Assembly (NCBI GenBank): GCA_007128525.1
Contig: SKXG01000289.1
Span: 1-9,534 of the forward strand
From: Pseudomonadales bacterium
GTDB lineage: Bacteria; Pseudomonadota; Gammaproteobacteria; Pseudomonadales; Azotimanducaceae
Length of the DNA stretch: 9,534 nt
Direction: 5' to 3'
In this document: positions 6,934 to 9,534 of the stretch, piece by piece
Position numbering within the stretch: the stretch's first letter is position 1
Layout: each line of letters opens with the position of its first letter
The notes under the pieces: generated by a model
Databases searched by the model: none
What the model was told of the DNA's origin: nothing
Seen by the model: only the letters and a program-made list of their open reading frames with translations
Made by a program: the position numbers and the translations under genes

Positions 6934-9269
6934 TGTCGATTCTCGAATGGTTTCTGTCCGGCCAGGCAGAGACACCCCAACTTTTGACGACCCACCATGA
7001 CCCGACGCTCATGGTGTTGTCGGTGCTGATTGCTGTTGCCGTTTCGGTGATGGCGCTGCAAGTCGCAGGCCTGGCGCAGGTCGCACGCGACAGGTTCACG
7101 CGGCACTTTGCCTTGGTGAGCGGAGCCCTGGCACTTGGTGGTGGCGTCTGGTCCATGCACTTTATCGGCATGCTGGCCTTCGATGTCGGTACGCCTGTCC
7201 GGTATGCACCCGAACTGACGCTGCTGTCCTTGCTGCCGGCGCTGCTGGCCAGCTGGGCGGCACTGTGCCTGCTCGCCCGTTACAATATTCCTGTCACCAA
7301 TCTGATCGCAGGCGGTGTCATCTTTGGTTTGGGCATCGGACTGATGCACTACACCGGCATGGCCGCCATGCAGATGGATGCGCAGCTGCGTCTCGACCCG
7401 CTGGGCTTTGTTGTCTCAATTCTGGTTGCCGTGGTCATGGCGATGTTGGCGCTGTGGGTGCGCTTTGGCCTGCGTGATCGGGGCGTCAGCCCGGGGCGAA
7501 CCATTTTGCTGGGTGGCGGCATCATGGGTTGCGCCATAGCCTCAATGCACTACACGGGAATGGCGGCGGCCAGCTTTTACGGTGAGCCGTCGCCCGACTA
7601 CCAGCACAGTTTTGCTGATCAGTGGCCGATGGCGGCCAGCATTGCGCTGCTCTCGGTTGCCATGATGGTGCTCGCCGGTGCCATCAACGGCATGATCCAC
7701 TACCGTCAGTTGTCCCGCCGCTTGCAGGAGCAGGAGCTGCAGTTGGGGTCGCTGATTCACAACATTCCAGGAACCGTCTTTCGCTGCCTGCCGGAACCGA
7801 CCTGGCCTGTGCTCTTTATCAGTGAAGCCGTCGAGGAGCTGACGGGTTGGCCGGTAAGTCACTTCGTCGAAGACGGTCATGGCATTGAGACCATCATGCA
7901 CCCGGACGACGCTGACGAAACCTACAAGCAGGTGATGCGGGCGCTGTCTACCGGACGCAGCTTTCGATCCGATTACCGGATCGTTGATCGCAGTGGGCGC
8001 GAGCATTGGGTGGCGGAATATTCAACCGGGGTTTTCGACCGTGTTGGCCGGCTGCGTTGGATCGATGGTGTACTGATCGATGTCAGCCAGCGTCGTCAGA
8101 TGGAGCAGGCGTTGGTTGAGGCCAAGAACCGCGCTGAACGGGCTGTAGAGGCCAAGAGTGCATTCCTGGCCAACATGAGCCATGAAATCCGCACGCCGAT
8201 GAACTCGATTATTGGCTATGCCGAGCTGATGGCCGAATCCGGGTTGAGCGAGCCGCAGCGCGACAACCTCAAGCAGGTGGACAAATCTGCCCGTGCCTTG
8301 CTGCGCTTGCTGAACGACATTCTGGAGGCTGCGCGACTGGAGCGGGGCGCGGTAGAGCTCGAAACCGAAGTTTTCGATTTACAGGCGCTGTGCATCGATG
8401 CGCTTGATCTGTTCCGACCAGAGGCGCGGCGCAAAGGGTTGGCGCTGAGTCTGGATTGGCGTTTGCCCGGCGAGCAGGTGACCGGCGATCCGTTTCGCCT
8501 GCGACAGATACTGCTGAACCTGCTGGGCAACGCCGTGAAGTTCACCGAACAGGGTACGGTCACTTGCTGTGTCGGCCAGCACGAACAGATGATTGAGATC
8601 AGCGTGGTTGATACCGGTATTGGCATTGCCCAGGATCGGCTGGCCCACATCTTCGAACCGTTCGTGCAGGCGAACGCCAGTATGGGACGCCGCTATGGCG
8701 GCACCGGACTGGGCACCAGCATCGTGCGGGAACTCGTAACACTGATGGATGGAACCATCGACGTGCACTCAACACCCGGCGAGGGAACACGCTTCGTGGT
8801 GCGGCTGCCGCTGCCCATCGCCACACCCGATCTGAATGCGACTGGTGCAGGTAGCGGGCACATCATTGAACCAGCAGCCGACGTTACAAAGGTGGAGACA
8901 GACTCGGAGACGATGCCGGCCATCGACTGGGCGTCGGGGGAAGCCCGATGGGGCGATGCTGAAGCGTTGCGTGCTGCCTTGCAGCGTTTCCTGCACCGCG
9001 AGCGCAATGTGACGACAGACATTGCGCGGTTGTTGGATCGTGGTGTGTTGAAAGAGGCGCGGGTGCTGATTGATCGGATTCGTGGCGGTGCCGCGAATCT
9101 GTCGCTGCCGGAATTGACTGAAGTGGCAACGCTTCTGCACCTGCAACTGTCGGAGCCACGGGATGGATTGCGCGACCGGGCATTATTGCGTGCCATGGAT
9201 CAGGCGCTGGCCAATGCGGTACAGGCCCTACAGCTCAGACAGCAGCAGGCGCACAACGGGCAGGCCTGA
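6933..9269 (+). CDS. MHYT-PAS sensor histidine kinase with degenerate HPt-like tail
   Basis: A 778-residue inner-membrane histidine kinase. Residues 22-258 form an MHYT sensor domain with seven predicted membrane helices and the three signature motifs MHFIGM (75-80), MHYTGM (138-143) and MHYTGM (205-210); the family is proposed to bind a metal and sense a gas. A PAS domain spans about 268-387, followed by a short coiled coil. HisKA has phospho-accepting His417 in MSHEIRTPMN. HATPase_c shows the N box around NAVKF (533-537), G1 DTGIGI (560-565) and G2 GGTGLG (589-594), all intact. There is no receiver domain. After a 35-residue linker, residues 666-740 resemble an HPt domain, but Asp714 replaces the phosphorylated His. 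The ATG at 6933 has no Shine-Dalgarno and lies at the base of a hairpin. The next in-frame Met (27) would cut into the first membrane helix region. It occupies the position of retS after purD in P. aeruginosa. Confidence 0.9.
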   Translation: MSILEWFLSGQAETPQLLTTHHDPTLMVLSVLIAVAVSVMALQVAGLAQVARDRFTRHFALVSGALALGGGVWSMHFIGMLAFDVGTPVRYAPELTLLSLLPALLASWAALCLLARYNIPVTNLIAGGVIFGLGIGLMHYTGMAAMQMDAQLRLDPLGFVVSILVAVVMAMLALWVRFGLRDRGVSPGRTILLGGGIMGCAIASMHYTGMAAASFYGEPSPDYQHSFADQWPMAASIALLSVAMMVLAGAINGMIHYRQLSRRLQEQELQLGSLIHNIPGTVFRCLPEPTWPVLFISEAVEELTGWPVSHFVEDGHGIETIMHPDDADETYKQVMRALSTGRSFRSDYRIVDRSGREHWVAEYSTGVFDRVGRLRWIDGVLIDVSQRRQMEQALVEAKNRAERAVEAKSAFLANMSHEIRTPMNSIIGYAELMAESGLSEPQRDNLKQVDKSARALLRLLNDILEAARLERGAVELETEVFDLQALCIDALDLFRPEARRKGLALSLDWRLPGEQVTGDPFRLRQILLNLLGNAVKFTEQGTVTCCVGQHEQMIEISVVDTGIGIAQDRLAHIFEPFVQANASMGRRYGGTGLGTSIVRELVTLMDGTIDVHSTPGEGTRFVVRLPLPIATPDLNATGAGSGHIIEPAADVTKVETDSETMPAIDWASGEARWGDAEALRAALQRFLHRERNVTTDIARLLDRGVLKEARVLIDRIRGGAANLSLPELTEVATLLHLQLSEPRDGLRDRALLRAMDQALANAVQALQLRQQQAHNGQA

Positions 9270-9312
9270 TCGCTGCTGGCCGGGTGGCACGTACTCCCTG
9301 ATCATCCTTGGT

Positions 9313-9534
9313 ATGCATGAGGAACTGGTCACTCGCTTTGAACCCTTTAACCGGCTGGACTCCGCGGCGGCTGCGCTGCTGGCGCGTTACTGCCGGGTGC
9401 AGCGCTGGCCCGCAGCAAGATCATTGTTGCGCGCGCGGCAGCCGGTGCAGGGTGCCTGGTATCTGGCCGAAGGCACCTTGCGTCGGCGTGGTGTCGGATC
9501 CACACGTACCCTCAAAGCCAACACCAGAGCTGCC
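9313..9534 (+). CDS. Probable cyclic-nucleotide-binding-like protein (5' part)
   Basis: An open frame from ATG 9313 runs off the window end (74 codons seen). The start MHEELVTRFEPFNRLD, followed by an Ala/Leu-rich helix, then VQRWPAARSLLRARQPVQG and AWYLAEGTLRRR, resembles the opening of a cNMP-binding (CAP_ED) beta-roll: helix, then a strand, then the pattern G-x-x-x-Tyr-Leu-x-x-Gly-x-Leu. This is a fold-level resemblance by eye. The phosphate-binding cassette, which decides whether it binds nucleotide, is beyond the window. No good Shine-Dalgarno precedes the ATG, and the gap after the kinase (43 nt) shows no clear terminator, so co-transcription with the kinase is possible. The downstream domains cannot be stated. 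Confidence 0.5.
   Translation, partial: MHEELVTRFEPFNRLDSAAAALLARYCRVQRWPAARSLLRARQPVQGAWYLAEGTLRRRGVGSTRTLKANTRAA

Noticed and set aside
9270..9312. Possible terminator between the kinase and the last gene.
   Set aside because: Only 4-bp GGCC complementarity and no T-run; too weak to call.

Overview
The window looks like a core-genome segment of a GC-rich gammaproteobacterium. Everything is on the plus strand. The order aroQ, prmA, a zinc-ribbon/DUF3426 gene, dusB, fis, purH, purD and then a sensor kinase matches a conserved neighbourhood best known to me from Pseudomonas and relatives. I cannot name the genus from sequence alone. No tRNA, rRNA, CRISPR array, insertion sequence or other mobile element is visible.

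Layout. Positions 1-303 hold the 3' end of aroQ (shikimate pathway). A 46-nt gap follows, then prmA (ribosomal protein L11 methyltransferase), which overlaps by 8 nt a membrane protein with an N-terminal zinc ribbon and a C-terminal DUF3426 domain. A candidate sigma70 promoter with a GC-rich discriminator lies just before dusB (tRNA-dihydrouridine synthase), followed by fis (nucleoid protein). fis overlaps purH by 1 nt, and purD follows 27 nt later behind a strong ribosome binding site. These two genes supply three purine-pathway activities: PurH the last two steps to IMP, PurD an early ligase step. A 14-bp hairpin in the purD-kinase gap ends on the start codon of the next gene. That gene encodes a 778-residue histidine kinase (MHYT membrane sensor, PAS, HisKA, HATPase, then a degenerate HPt-like tail). 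The last 222 nt begin a probable cyclic-nucleotide-binding-like protein that is cut by the window end.

How the genes relate. Translation machinery modification (prmA, dusB), growth-rate control (fis) and purine synthesis (purH, purD) are linked in close, partly overlapping units, consistent with growth-coupled expression. The kinase sits where Pseudomonas aeruginosa carries retS, immediately after purD, but has a different sensor domain.

Most of the window is ordinary housekeeping DNA and I see no multi-gene undescribed system. The points most worth a second look are the kinase's HPt-like domain with Asp where the phospho-accepting His should be and no receiver domain, the hairpin that reaches the kinase start codon, the absence of accB-accC between aroQ and prmA, and an in-frame hexanucleotide repeat present in opposite orientation in two genes of the cluster.
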